This document shows, piece after piece, positions 37,549 to 49,283 of a stretch of 64,000 bases of DNA. The stretch is from Crotalaria pallida (lineage: Eukaryota > Streptophyta > Magnoliopsida > Fabales > Fabaceae). A program made the position numbers and the translations under genes. The stretch covers positions 110,299,001 through 110,363,000 of the forward strand of contig CM075651.1 of NCBI GenBank assembly GCA_037953625.1, written 5' to 3'. Numbering within the stretch: position 1 is the first letter of the stretch; each line of letters starts with the position of its first letter. The notes beneath the pieces were generated by a model. The model was not told the DNA's origin. It worked only from the letters and a program-made list of their open reading frames with translations, and ran no database searches.

Positions 37549-38022
37549 ATGGCCAGATACCTAGCCTGCATCGAGATACGCCCTATCCCTAGCGGTATAT
37601 GGACGTATGAGGAGCACCGTGCCACCTTTGAGGGGGAGGTGGAGATCACTCTCTACCACCCTAACCCTCTGGTACGTGTGCGACCTCGTCGATTTAGGAT
37701 TCCATTAGTCTATACTATGCATGTTCCACCTTTTTACACTTATAGAGGACCACCCCCGGCTCGACCTATGCGTCGTTTTCATAGTTTTAGATTTAGAGCT
37801 GCCACTCGTTCCCATCCTTCATCCCATAGAGTTGTTACTGAGGAGACTCCTTCTCCTGGTCCGACTGATTATGATAGGACTGCTTCTGCAGACCCTAGAC
37901 CCAGTGGTGGGGTCTCTACTCAGTCAGGCGAGGTCGAGGAGGACCCTGTGGAGGATGAGAGCGAGGAGGAGGTGCATGTTGAGCCGACTGTTTCTGCTAG
38001 AGGTGGACCCGCTGGTTCATAG
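37549..38022 (+). CDS. Open reading frame inside LTR F, unknown function
   Basis: A frame of about 158 codons starts at one of two adjacent Met codons (MMARYLACIEIRP), just after the hairpin array and about 1.1 kb before the LTR end. I do not recognise the product. The N-terminal third is mixed alpha/beta-like (TFEGEVEITLYHPNP), the middle is rich in Arg, Pro and aromatic residues, and the C-terminal third is acidic and low-complexity (VEEDPVEDESEEEVHVEP). No Gag, protease or polymerase motif is present and there is no membrane segment. Its place would be the leader of an element transcript, between the hairpins and the primer binding site. It is uninterrupted in a dead solo LTR, but could still be chance or a repeat-derived frame. 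Confidence 0.4.
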   Translation: MARYLACIEIRPIPSGIWTYEEHRATFEGEVEITLYHPNPLVRVRPRRFRIPLVYTMHVPPFYTYRGPPPARPMRRFHSFRFRAATRSHPSSHRVVTEETPSPGPTDYDRTASADPRPSGGVSTQSGEVEEDPVEDESEEEVHVEPTVSARGGPAGS

Positions 38023-38280
38023 GAGTCTGCATAGCATAGGGGTTTTGGATCCTGGATCCTAGGGATAGAGCTGTGGAGGATCTGAGGAGCTGCTGAGGAC
38101 ATGGAGGACTTGCTCTGGGACTTCTGCTTTTGGACTTTTGTTATATATTGTATATATTGAGAGGTCTTAGAGTGAGCTTTTATTTTAGTGCAGCTGGTCT
38201 CTATAGGTTTTATCAAAACTTGCTATCTCGACTTTTTATGACTTGCTACTGTACTGATGGGGTTTTATTTGATGGTATGA

Positions 38281-38282
<2 letters not shown>

Positions 38283-38315
<33 letters not shown>
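38283..38315. repeat. (TA)n microsatellite in LTR F
   Basis: An uninterrupted run of TA units near the end of the solo LTR. Confidence 0.85.
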
Positions 38316-38319
<4 letters not shown>

Positions 38320-38724
38320 TTTATTTTCCTCAGCAGTGCCCCATAAGTACTATTTTTCTTCCGCGAACTCTGATTTCAGTTTATAAAGAATTCGGCGAAA
38401 TGTATATATTTTATATACTCAAATCTGACCCTAGAGGCAAATCATATGTTTAAATAATAACTACTAAGGTTTCCTATAAATAAGGACGTGCTTTCTCGAG
38501 AGTCTTTTTCAAATCTAAGATAATACTAAGCCGAATTCATGAAACGGTTTATGTCAAAAAGAGGTTTTGATTAAGCAAGTAATAATATTAAAAAGGAAAA
38601 ATTTTCTAGTCCTAATTTTGATAGCAAGTAGTAAACTATTTGGAAATATTAATTATTTTCAAGTTCAAGAGAGCGTCACATAACATGTTCATCTATAGAT
38701 ATTATAATATCTTGATTACCGCAG

Positions 38725-39246
38725 CATCCAAGTTTGTTGCTCTTGGCAATAATGGGAAAGTAACTACAGATCTAACACTGGAATTGAGGGACAGGAAGTG
38801 AGCTGATTCTTGGTTTGTTTTATTTTGCTTGATTTATTGTTTCCATATACCTAATAAAAACAAATTTCTAAGTTTGTGTTAATTGTGGTCATGTATTGCA
38901 GCTACAAAATAACTTGTATTTTTAATGACGATATTGCTGACCAGATAAACGCTTACCTAGCTTGCTGTGGATTAGATATTCCTATATTGGTTCTTCAAAT
39001 TGCAAAGCCAAATCATGGGAGAGGTAATTGTGATTTTGCACTTGCCCTACAGTTTTTGCATTTTTATTGCTTGGTAATTATGATTTTTATTGTTGTGGAT
39101 TGTATTTTTTTTCGCAAAGCTTCTCTCATATGATATTTGGGGTTCTACTCATCTCGTTTTTCCCATGTTTTAGTAGTATGCGCCAATCACATAACTTGGT
39201 CACCGATCAACCCCAACACCCCTGAAATAAATAACTTCAAGAATGG
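38725..39246 (+). pseudogene. 5' part of RPA70-like gene (OB-fold B exons)
   Basis: Three exons with consistent splice sites and phases can be read. Exon 38725-38797 gives SKFVALGNNGKVTTDLTLEL. Exon 38902-39023 gives YKITCIFNDDIADQINAYL and then PILVLQIAK. Exon 39174-39246 gives INPNTPEINNFKNG. The order and the motif pattern match OB-fold B of plant replication protein A 70-kDa subunits of the B/D-like class. Introns have GT...AG borders and the frame is open across all three joins. The N-terminal OB fold is not found upstream, and the C-terminal exons lie at 8908-10435 and copies, on the opposite strand. The gene is therefore broken by the B insertion and the inversion. Confidence 0.72.
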
Positions 39247-39352
39247 GTATGCAAACTTGAACTTAGTTGTGCATTACTTTTTTTTGTGTGTATTTCTTTG
39301 GCATTTTCACCAGCTTTTGATCACATTTAAATTGAATATCCTTTTTTCTCCC

Positions 39353-39357
39353 GCTAC
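39353..39357. other. GCTAC, inferred target-site copy of element B
   Basis: GCTAC is the reverse complement of the GTAGC that precedes the B 5' LTR at 10431, 15720 and 21166. It lies directly at the outer end of the displaced B 3' LTR. Confidence 0.65.
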
Positions 39358-40058
39358 TGTAACACCCATATTGTTTACATAAAATAGAAAATTTAAAAGT
39401 TTGTAATTAAAATAAGAAACTTAAAATTTTATTTTCATAAAAAAGGTTTTCAACCGATTCTTGGGCATTCCAATCATATTATAAATATTACAGCATAGAG
39501 TTTCCTTCTTTCCCTTCTTCCGCTGCGACACTCTGATCTTTGAGCTCCTTAGCATTCACCTAAAATGTTAATCACTAAGGGTGAGACCTCTTCACATCAT
39601 AGTGAATTACAAGATAGTAAAAAGCTCATAAAAGAAACTCAAGAATAACAATTAAATCAAGCAATGACTAACAAAATGCATCACTTTCACATATTAACCA
39701 TATGCCTTTCTAACTAGTTCATTCCTTTCTATTCTTTCGCTCACCTTTCGGTGGGTCCTACTACCATTCCTTCACACACCACTGGGGCGGGTCTTATTAT
39801 CATACTACACACTCCGACTTGGAGGGTCCATATCATACACATTCACACTCCCTTAGGGAGGCTCCATTATTCACATATATTCACTCTCCCTACGGGGAGT
39901 GTCCATTATCCACATATATCACACTCCCTACGGGAGGGTCCATTATATTACACGCTCCTCTATGGAGGGTCTATTTATATTACATGCTCCGCTATGGAGG
40001 GTCCATTTATATACTTTCACGCTCCACTCAAGGAGGGTTCATTTATATACACGATCCG
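39358..40058 (-). repeat. B 3' LTR, inverted part 1
   Basis: It starts TGTAACACCCATATTGTTTA, the complement of the B LTR end. It runs backwards through the hairpin array until it is cut by the start of element C at 40059. It differs from the 5' LTR by scattered substitutions and some lost hairpin units. Confidence 0.88.
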
Positions 40059-40674
40059 TGTAGTGACCAAAGCTTTCTCTAAAATAAATGAGTAATAATA
40101 ATTATGTATTTGTTTAACCGTTGCAGAATGGTGGAATAAAATAAACTTAATTACAATAACAAACATCAAGCCTAGAGAAATTCTTTATAGTTTGCGGTAA
40201 ATTGGTGAAATCAATTAGACTTCAGGAACCTTGAATAAAAATTTTGTATTCAATTGAGTTTCGAAGAGGGATAATAATAATATGAGAAGAAAACAAGAAA
40301 AAAAAACTAAGATCGATAAATAAGAAAGAATAATGAAATTAAAGATAGAATAAAAATCAAGAAATTAATAAGCATTCGATTCGGAGAAATTGTCACCGGG
40401 TAAGACTTGCGGGATATGGATGAAACTAGTTAATCAAGTCTCGAAGATTGTTAAGGTAGTGTAAGAGAAGGTAAATTGATCTAAATCAAGAAGAAAGCGT
40501 AATTGAATTATGCTTGAGGTTTCAATTTATAAATCGTTTACCTTTCGTGTGGATAACATTAGGAAAATATAATTTTATGATTGGGAATCTAATTTGCTTC
40601 TATATGGGTTAGACTTAGTGTTAGGAATGGTTAAAATCCATTAAAATGGGCTAAAAATGCGAAAAAATGGCGTT

Positions 40675-40895
40675 CTGGGGCGAACCGGTGCGCCGGGGCA
40701 CAAGCCGGTGCGCCCAGACGAACCGGTGCAAGAAATCTGGTGCCGCACAGATGCCCGCGCGTTCAGGCGCGCTAGCCCTGCGCTCAGGCGCGCGCGGGAC
40801 GCACCAGCTCAGACGCACCAGATGGTGCGCGCAGGTGCCAAAAGATTCCAGAAATCTGGCTCGCGCTCAGGCGCCAGTCCCGCGCTCAAGCGCGA
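40675..40895. promoter_or_regulatory. GC-rich palindrome cluster upstream of C TATA box
   Basis: CCGGTGC repeats start at 40685, 40705 and 40723 (spacing 20 and 18). TCAGGCGCGC repeats are 21 bp apart (40763 and 40784). CGCGCTCAAGCGCG at about 40880 is a near-perfect hairpin. The cluster ends just before ATATATATATA at 40901. It stands out from an otherwise AT-rich LTR. The open frames at 40657-41007 follow from this bias. Confidence 0.6.
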
Positions 40896-40900
40896 GGCAC

Positions 40901-40911
40901 ATATATATATA
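40901..40911 (+). promoter_or_regulatory. TATA box of C LTR
   Basis: ATATATATATA followed by GGCACCAGC, about 845 bp into the LTR. The same box is in the second LTR at about 46664. Confidence 0.5.
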
Positions 40912-42310
40912 GGCACCAGCACCAGAAATGGTGTGCGATTCCCAGCCAGCCGACGCCAGTTCCGACTCCAGCCTCACCAGACCTCCCAAAATCGCACCAG
41001 ACCTTAATTTTCATGCACCAAACTCGTTTTTCTTGCACCAATCATCTATGATACCTCCAAATACAACTTCTAAACCATAAATTAACATCTCTAAACACCT
41101 TCCCATCAATTCTTACTCATAATTTTATATTTTTCCATCAAACCCCACCTCCCTCTTCCCTTTATGTTTATGATTCACCCAAGTGCTTGAGGATTTCTTT
41201 CATTCCAATGAAAGGAGATGAGTTTTAGAAGCCAACCAAGATAATTTATTGCTTTGGAATTGAGTTTGCATCTCCTAGAGGTAAGGGAGGACCTCTTTTC
41301 TTTTAGAATAGAATTTAGGTTTTGGAATTAGTAAATATTTACTGAATATTATGAATTGAACCCTAGGATAGTTGATTTTGGGTACCATATACCTGTGTAT
41401 ATGGAATTAAATTTTTAAGGCTTAAATCACTTTATAAAACACACCACTTTAAATCAATATAAACTATGTAGACATGGTGTTCGATGAAATGCCAATACAC
41501 ATAATTATATAATTTTGCTAACTAAAATATACATGAAAATGTGATTTTATACTTATATAAATTCTAAGACTATATTTTATGTAACGCTTGAAGAATAGAA
41601 TACATAATTAATGTTTGAATGCTACGAAAAATATAAAGATTAATGGAAATCTAAGGAAGTTCAGTAGTATACATGGAATCCCAAAAGCTTATCAAAATAT
41701 ACATAAAGAATAACTATGCAGTTAGGCAATAACATATAAATTACTATACTTACGTGAATTCTAGGACTATGATTCAAAGTGAGCTATGCTTGGTAGATAC
41801 ATTATATCACTAAAGAATGTAACTTATGAAAAACATAAAATCCAGGGAAGTGCAATTAAAAGAGTATGTTGGTAATTACTCACATAATAAGAAAAAGAAG
41901 TGTTAGCAAGATGATGAGAGTTAAATAAATGTACGAAGTATAAATAAACGTGCGAATCTCAATTTAATTTAAATACAGACAAAGATAAAAGTGCATGAAT
42001 TTAATTGATTAATGAGTTAATAGTTAAATTCTGATCGGTGTTATTTACTTAATTTCAATTCTTAATTTCTATTCTATTATGAAAAGTTGTTCACTCCCTT
42101 GTGGTTTAACATTTTAGGTATGGCTTGGATGGAGCTAAGAACCAGAGTTTCACATCAGAGAAAGCGAAAGAAGGCCATTTTTCTCCAGTGCTTGTTCTAA
42201 TATCAAGTTGTAAATCCCAGTTTTTTATTAAAATGAAAACAATTTGTATTTCAACATTTTTCACCTTAAAAAAAATTATATTTCCTTAATTAAATTGGGA
42301 TGTTACAATA

Positions 42311-42322
42311 TGGTATCAGAGC
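42311..42322 (+). other. Primer binding site of element C (tRNA-iMet type)
   Basis: TGGTATCAGAGC lies three bases after the 5' LTR and fixes the plus orientation. Confidence 0.92.
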
Positions 42323-45300
42323 AGTTCTTTCCTTTCGGCCTGGGGAAATGGTCCCGTTTCCATTGTGAAATTCCAGTTCTAGGCTCTTCATACACAAGGG
42401 AGTGAAATATATAATTATATGTTGCAAAATAAAATGTTGAGTATAAGAGAGTCAAAGTGGATCTAGCACCATAAGGAAATGAAAAATGTGTTGGTTAATG
42501 CTAAGGGTTCAAAATGAAAGGAATAAAAATATCACTAAAAGACGTAAAAGAAAAGATCTTTGTCATTACGAGAGAAATAAAATACATGTAGAAGGATCGA
42601 GGGGAAATGTGAAGAAAGGAATGAAAGGAAAGTTGTGAAATTTATTGGGCGTGGTCGGGGGGACACCTCGGATGTTGCCGACTGATGTGTTGTTGGGGTC
42701 CGCCGAGGATAACGTAGCTGACCAGTGCCAAGATATTGTTGTATGAGACAATGAGAGTGACATATGGAGGGAGAAAAGATCAGGTGAACAAAATGTTGAA
42801 TGGTGCATAATGAATACATTCACGTCATTGTAAAGGAAAGAAATATTTTATGTATTAACTTATTTTGTTTATACGAAAACGGTTTAGAAACTAAATTGAA
42901 AGTGAATGAATTTTGAGACCGATTCCTTTCCAATGGCTATAATAATGAGATGGTGTTAAGAAAATATATTATCTTTCCAACGGGATTTGAATGAGGAGAA
43001 AAGTTGATTTTGCAAAATGTGAAAATTTTATGGTGGATTCAAGTCCCTTTGAGAATCAAATGCATTATGCACCACAACACGAGTGATAAGTGGATACTTT
43101 ACTAAGACCAATGAAAAGGAAAATACTTGTGAACCAATGTTTTGAATTAAATCACATGTTTTCTTTAAGAAAATTGAATTGTTTTCAAAGTTTCAAAGAA
43201 TTGATATGTGATTTTCCTTTTCAATGATCTTGGTACAATAAACTATGTAGACAGGGTACATTCTCAATCTAATTTATTATATAATACAAATGAATTTTTG
43301 GAAAATAATGTCATTTAGAATTACTCAATTGATTTGGAAACCCATTCGATAATATATGATTTATGAAAATGAAAAAGTAGGATTCTAAATCAATTGAGTT
43401 ATTCAATTTGATAAGAGTCATAAGTTAAAATTAAAATCAATTGAGAATGTAAACTGCCGTACATAGAAGCGAATGTAAAGAAGTTATAAGGTGGACGGTG
43501 AGGAAGTTGGGAAAGACATACGCGGAGGCACGTGAATGATATGTGATTAGGAGTTATCGTGGGTGGAACTTTGATCTCCTAGGAGGGCATGGACTGGCCA
43601 CCCATGTCGGGGGATTGGTTCTGCGTTAACTACGGTAATTCTATTGGTCACAGAGTCATTTCGGGACCGGTTGAGGGTGGTTCCTTGCTATAGCCAACTT
43701 GGGCCTTCAACCCAAGTTGTACTGGACTGAAAATGGGTGTCCAGTACCGTGCAAGCAGTGGTAGAGGGAGACTTACTCCTGGTTGGTCTTTTCCTGGAGC
43801 GGAGGGTGAAGTGAGGAAATCAAATGGAATGCAATAAATAATGAATGTCTCATACAACAATAAAAAGAATGAGAGTGAATGAATGAGAAAAGTGAAAGAG
43901 AGGTAAATAAGAAAAGAGTAATTGCAAAATGTTGAAAATTAAGAATGTCAAAGAGATCTGTCTAATCCTATAACCCAATTGAAAGGAAATTTTATAAAGC
44001 ATGGGAATGAATTGAGATGAGAAAAGGTGTTTGTGTACAGGCATTAGGACAAGGAGAGTGTTATTAATGGTGGTATGATGAATAATGTATTAAAGATACA
44101 GAAAAGAAGTGTTAACCTATATTCAATGTGAATGAAATAAATAATAATGATAAGTAATGAAGGGTTAAATAATAAATCTATAATAAAATATGTTTTATAT
44201 GCTTTACGGGACTTAATGAATTAAATCAATTATATGAATAAGATTGAACGCAAGTTTAATATTATATAATCCTGGACTTTATGTATGGAAAATAAATTGA
44301 AGTATAAATAAAATAAATGGATGGAAAAAAATATATCAGGTGATTTAGACGATAGAAATTGGTTATAAGACAAGAATATAAAAGTTTGAATTAAGGAAAT
44401 TAAGGTGTGTTTATCTCTTAGCTAAATAAATACTATTATGAGGTTAATGGAAGCATAACAAATTTCCTTGAAATATTTATGTAATGATACATGGATGGGT
44501 AAATAATAATAAAAGATGAGAGTTAATAAAGTAGTAATTGGAAATTGGCGTAACCTTTACTGAAAAGTGAAAAATATGCTAAGTCTAAAGTAGATGTCAA
44601 GGCTAATAAGTTAATGACACTACGAAATATAATAAATTGTTTGGTAAGTGTTTGTTTGATAATAAAATTGAATAAGATGTTAATGACTATAATTAATAGT
44701 TAATACAATTAAACCAAACGAGTTAAATGAAATCAAAGGGAGGAATAAAGTAACAATAATGAATATCAAAAGGAAATGATATAGTAACTTAAGAATATCA
44801 TGGTGACATTTGATAGTAGGAAGTTCAGGAAGGAAAATAAAAGAATCAAAAGTATATGTATGTATATCAATTCTATTCCCAAATTTTGGATAAATAATAT
44901 ACACTAGAAAGTTGTGATGATCTAATCACAAAATAGGAACGGGCCAAATCTTAAGTAAGGGAAAATTGTTAAATTAAAATAGTATGATTGTTATTAGGAA
45001 GTAGATAATGACATTAACTTTGAATAGTTAATCGAAGGTAATAAATGAATGCTACAGAACACGATTTATACGTAAATCGTGACCAAGAATAAATATAAGT
45101 CCAATAAGTAGGTTTGAATTAATACATAGGAATATCGAAGAGTAATGGAATCATAAGTTAGAATGAATAAATTGAATGAAACTAAGGATAAAGACTATGA
45201 TTACCATGAATGAAATTATAAGAAAAGTGCGATTAGAAAATGTGAAGGAAGCCTGAAGATGAAATTTCTTAGTTTGAAACCGATCTTAAATTGATTATGG

Positions 45301-45819
45301 AAACTTAAATTATAGATGGAGGTATAATTTTGATACACAAATATTGAGGTAATTCCTTTATAAGAGTAGTCCGAATAAATAATTGCTTAAAGGATAAGCC
45401 TTAACTACAAAAGCAAATAGGATTACAAAAGTTGGATCGAATGAAATTAAAAACTTTGATAATTCTAGTTACGTGAAATGAATCGAATCGATAAGATAAA
45501 GTACAGAAGGAATGCAAACAATGAGAAACTGGGAATATATTAAATCACAGATAAAATGTGAAGATATATCTAAAATATAAATCTAATACAACTGTAATGT
45601 ATAAAATTTAGAAAATATATTATGCAAAAGCAAAATTTAAAGAGAAGTAAAATCATAAGTGGGGGAGACAACCCCAGAATCACAAATAAAAATTTAGAAG
45701 TTGAAACGTCCCATTGCAAAAAAAAAAAAAAAAAAAATCCTGAAGAATAATAATATACCCCACTTCAGTCTTCTTCTGAAGACTGAGTTTCAACCGAATT
45801 TCGAGGACGAAATTCCTAC
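42323..45819 (+). other. Non-coding interior of element C
   Basis: About 3.5 kb without any gag or pol motif on either strand; open frames are below 95 codons and unremarkable. The longest (42535-42819, minus) is low-complexity. Two strong hairpins stand out: CAACTTGGG/CCCAAGTTG at 43695-43719 and ACTGGAC/GTCCAGT at 43721-43745. With intact LTRs, primer site and polypurine tract this fits a LARD moved by enzymes from an autonomous relative. A run of about 20 A lies near 45719-45738. Confidence 0.7.
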
Positions 45820-45833
45820 AAGTGGGGGAGTAT
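45820..45833 (+). other. Polypurine tract of element C
   Basis: AAGTGGGGGAGTAT follows a TTTCGAGGACGAAATTCC box and directly precedes TGTAATGACC. Confidence 0.88.
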
Positions 45834-48071
45834 TGTAATGACCAAAGCTTTCTCTAAAATAAATGAATAATAATAATTATGTATTTGTTTAACCGTTGCA
45901 GAATGGTGGAATAAAATAAACTTAATTACAATAGCAAACATCAAGCCCAGAGAAATTCTTTATAGTTTGCGGTAAATTGGTGAAAACAATTAGACTTCAG
46001 GAACCTTGAATAAAAATTTTGTATTCAATTGAGTTTCGAAGAGGGATAATAATAATATGAGAAGAAAACAAGAAAAAAAACTAAGATCGATAAATAAGAA
46101 AGAATAATGAAATTAAAGATAGAATAAAAATCATGAAATTAATAAGCATTCGATTCGGAGAAATTGTCACCGGGTAAGACTTGCGGGATATGGATGAAAC
46201 TAGTTAATCAAGTCCCGAAGATTGTTAAGGTAGTGTAAGAGAAGGTAAATTGATCTAAATCAAGAAGAAAGCGTAATTGAATTATGCTTGAGGTTTCAAT
46301 TTATAAATTGTTTACCTTTCGTGTGGATAACATTAGGAAAATATAATTTTATGATTGGGAATCTAATTTGCTTCTATATGGGTTAGACTTAGTGTTAGGA
46401 ATGGTTAAAATGCATTAAAATGGGCTAAAAATGCGAAAAAATGGCGTTCCGGGGCGAACCGGTGCGCCGGGACACAAGCCGGTGCGCCTGTGCAAGAAAT
46501 CTGGTGCCACACAGATGCCTGCGCGCTCAGGCGCGCCAGCCCTGCGCTCAGGCGCGCGCGGGACGCACCAGCTCAGACGCACCAGATGGTGCGCGCAGGT
46601 GCCAGAAGATTCCAGAAATCTGGCTCGCGCTCAGGCGCCAGTCCCGCGCTCAAGCGCGAGGCGCATATATATATAGGCACCAGCACCAGAAATGGTGCGC
46701 GATTCCCAGCCAGCCCACGCCAGTTCCGACTCCAGCCTCACCAGACCTCCCAAAAACCGCACCAGACCTTAATTTTCATGCACCAAACTCGTTTTTCTTG
46801 CACCAATCATCTATGATACCTCCAAATACAACTTCTAAACCATAAATTAACATCTCTAAACACCTTCCCATCAATTCTTACTCTTAATTTTATATTTTTC
46901 CATCAAACCCCACCTCCCTCTTCCCTTTATGTTTATGATTCACCCAAGTGCCTGAGGATTTCTTTCATTCCAATGAAAGGAGATGAGTTTTAGAAGCCAA
47001 CCAAGATAATTTATTGCTTTGGAATTGAGTTTGCATCTCCTAGAGGTAAGGGAGGACCTCTTTTCTTTTAGAATATAATTTAGGTTTTGGAATTAGTAAA
47101 TATTTACTGAATATTATGAATTGAACCCTAGGATAGTTGATTCTGGGTACCATATACCTGTGTATATGGAATTAAATTTTTAAGGCTTAAATCACTTTAT
47201 AAAACACACCACTTTAAATCAATATAAACTATGTAGACAAGGTGTTCGATGAAATGCCAATACACATAATTATATAATTTTGCTAACTAAAATATACATG
47301 AAAATGTGATTTTATACTTATATAAATTCTAAGACTATATTTTATGTAACGCTTGAAGAATAGAATACATAATTAATGTTTGAATGCTACGAAAAATATA
47401 AAGATTAATGGAAATCTAAGGAAGTTCAGTAGTATACATGGAATCCCAAAAGCTTATCAAAATATACATAAAGAGTAACTATGCAGTTAGGCAATAACAT
47501 ATAAATTACTATACTTATGTGAATTCTAGGACTATGATTCAAAGTGAGCTATGCTTGGTAGATACATTATATCACTAAAGAATGTAACTTATGAAAAACA
47601 TAAAATCCAGGGAAGTGCAATTAAAAGAGTATGTTGGTAATTACTCACATAATAAGAAAAAGAAGTGTTAGCAAGATGATGAGAGTTAAATAAATGTACG
47701 AAGTATAAATAAACGTGCGAATCTCAATTTAATTTAAATACAGACAAAGATAAAAGTGCATGAATTTAATAGATTAATGAGTTAATAGTTAAATTCTGAT
47801 CGGTGTTATTTACTTAATTTCAATTCTTAATTTCTATTCTATTATGAAAAGTTGTTCACTCCCTTGTGGTTTAACATTTTAGGTATGACTTGGATGGAGC
47901 TAAGAACTAGAGTTTCACATCAGAGAAAACGAAAGAAGGCCATTTTTCTCCAGTGCTTGTTCTAATATCAAGTTGTAAATCCCAGTTTTTTATTAAAATG
48001 AAAACAATTTGTATTTCAACATTTTTCACCTTAAAAAAATTATATTTCCTTAATTAAATTGGGATGTTACA
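45834..48071 (+). repeat. 3' LTR of LARD-like element C, 2238 bp
   Basis: Twin of 40059-42307, ending in GGGATGTTACA. The bases that follow, CTCCG, match the unmutated form of the ATCCG that precedes the 5' LTR, so they form the 5-bp target duplication with one substitution. Confidence 0.92.
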
Positions 48072-49283
48072 CTCCGCTATGGAGGGTCCATTTATATACA
48101 CGCTCCGTTATGGATGGTTCATTTATATACTTTCATGCTCCACTTAGGGAGGGTCCTTATAAATTATACATATTCTCACTTCCATTGGAAGAGTCATTCT
48201 TACACATTCACATATTCGTACTCCCTTTGGGAGGGTCTTATATACATACACCATCATACACATCAAAAATTCATCTTTTTACATTTCTATATTACCTACA
48301 CCTAGATAGGTGGGCCTTTCTCACATTATCAACATAGTTCCATTGTTGGCACTCATAACTAGTACATTCATTATCTAACTTCCTTTCAATTTCATTCTAA
48401 GCTTTAGTGCTCTTACCCCATTCTAACCATAATTACCCTTTTCGTTATTAATTCACATTATAAACTCTAATTATCTCTAACTCAAAGCGTGGAAAAGTGT
48501 CTCCCCTTACCTGGAAATCCTAGCAATAACGACAGAGTCACGTTTACATCCGCGACTTGCTCCAGGGTCATGGTCAATAACGTGTTGAATCTAAATAGGG
48601 ACATATGATAAAACTAATTATAACATTAAAATATAAATATCAAAGAAATTCATTTCTGTCAAAATAATAAATATATATCATTATACAATAAAAATATATC
48701 ACTTTTCCCTAAAACATCTCTTTATTTGAAAATATAGGGATAATAAAAATATTGACGGATCGTCAAATAAATTAGGTAGATGGATAGAGGGAGTTGAGGA
48801 GGTTATATACCTAAGAAAGATTTGAAATTGGACGGTTGAATCATGAATTATTGGATTGAGAAGTTGGAAAAAACTTAAACGTCTCCCTCCGGTTTGGCCC
48901 TCCGTTCGCTCTCTCCCTTCTCTGTTTCGCTCTCTCTCTCCCTTGCTAATATATACTCTCTTTCTTTTTTATGTGGCTGGCATCATGTGTTGGTATTACT
49001 ATATATTATTATAGATATAAAAGGTCGGGGGTGGGACGATGGGTAGCACTAGAAAATATTATTATTTTAATAATTTGTTTTCATTTGTGTGTCAATGTGT
49101 GTAGGTATTTTGGATTATAGCTAAAAGTTGGATGATACTAAAAATAAAATACGTTTAGGTAAAACAATATTGTATTTTGAATTACTCAAAACTGATTGAA
49201 AAATAATAAAGTTACCGGTCCCTCCGGATAGCTATTGCGTAAGAAAAATTATCGAAATTCAAAAGTAAATATATGAGACATTA
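48072..49283 (-). repeat. B 3' LTR, inverted part 2
   Basis: It continues part 1 after element C: the rest of the hairpin array (48072-48240), then LTR body backwards to GTAAATATA at 49283. A stretch of roughly 430 bp of LTR is deleted near 48465, where ATTCACATTATAAACTC joins regions that are apart in the intact LTR. It ends at the inversion breakpoint. Confidence 0.88.

Larger units (their letters stand above)
35096..38685 (+). mobile_element. Solo LTR F (35101-38680) with TAACA target duplication
   Basis: The LTR begins TGTAACACCCC at 35101 and ends GTCACA at 38680. The 5-mer TAACA lies immediately before and after (35096-35100, 38681-38685). No primer binding site, gag or second LTR is present, so this is a solo LTR left by LTR-LTR recombination, 3580 bp long. 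It contains AACCGGTT pairs, a TATA box, a hairpin array and a 158-codon open frame. Confidence 0.85.
40059..42307 (+). repeat. 5' LTR of LARD-like element C, 2249 bp
   Basis: It runs from TGTAGTGACCAAAGC to GGGATGTTACA and matches 45834-48071 apart from a few substitutions and a ~15-bp difference near 40710. High similarity points to a fairly recent insertion. It contains a GC-rich palindrome cluster just upstream of a TATATATA box. Confidence 0.92.

Noticed and set aside
40657..41007. GC-rich 116-codon frame in the C LTR (and 46431-46845)
   Set aside because: It arises from the GC-rich palindrome cluster; frames differ between the two LTRs and no protein family is suggested.
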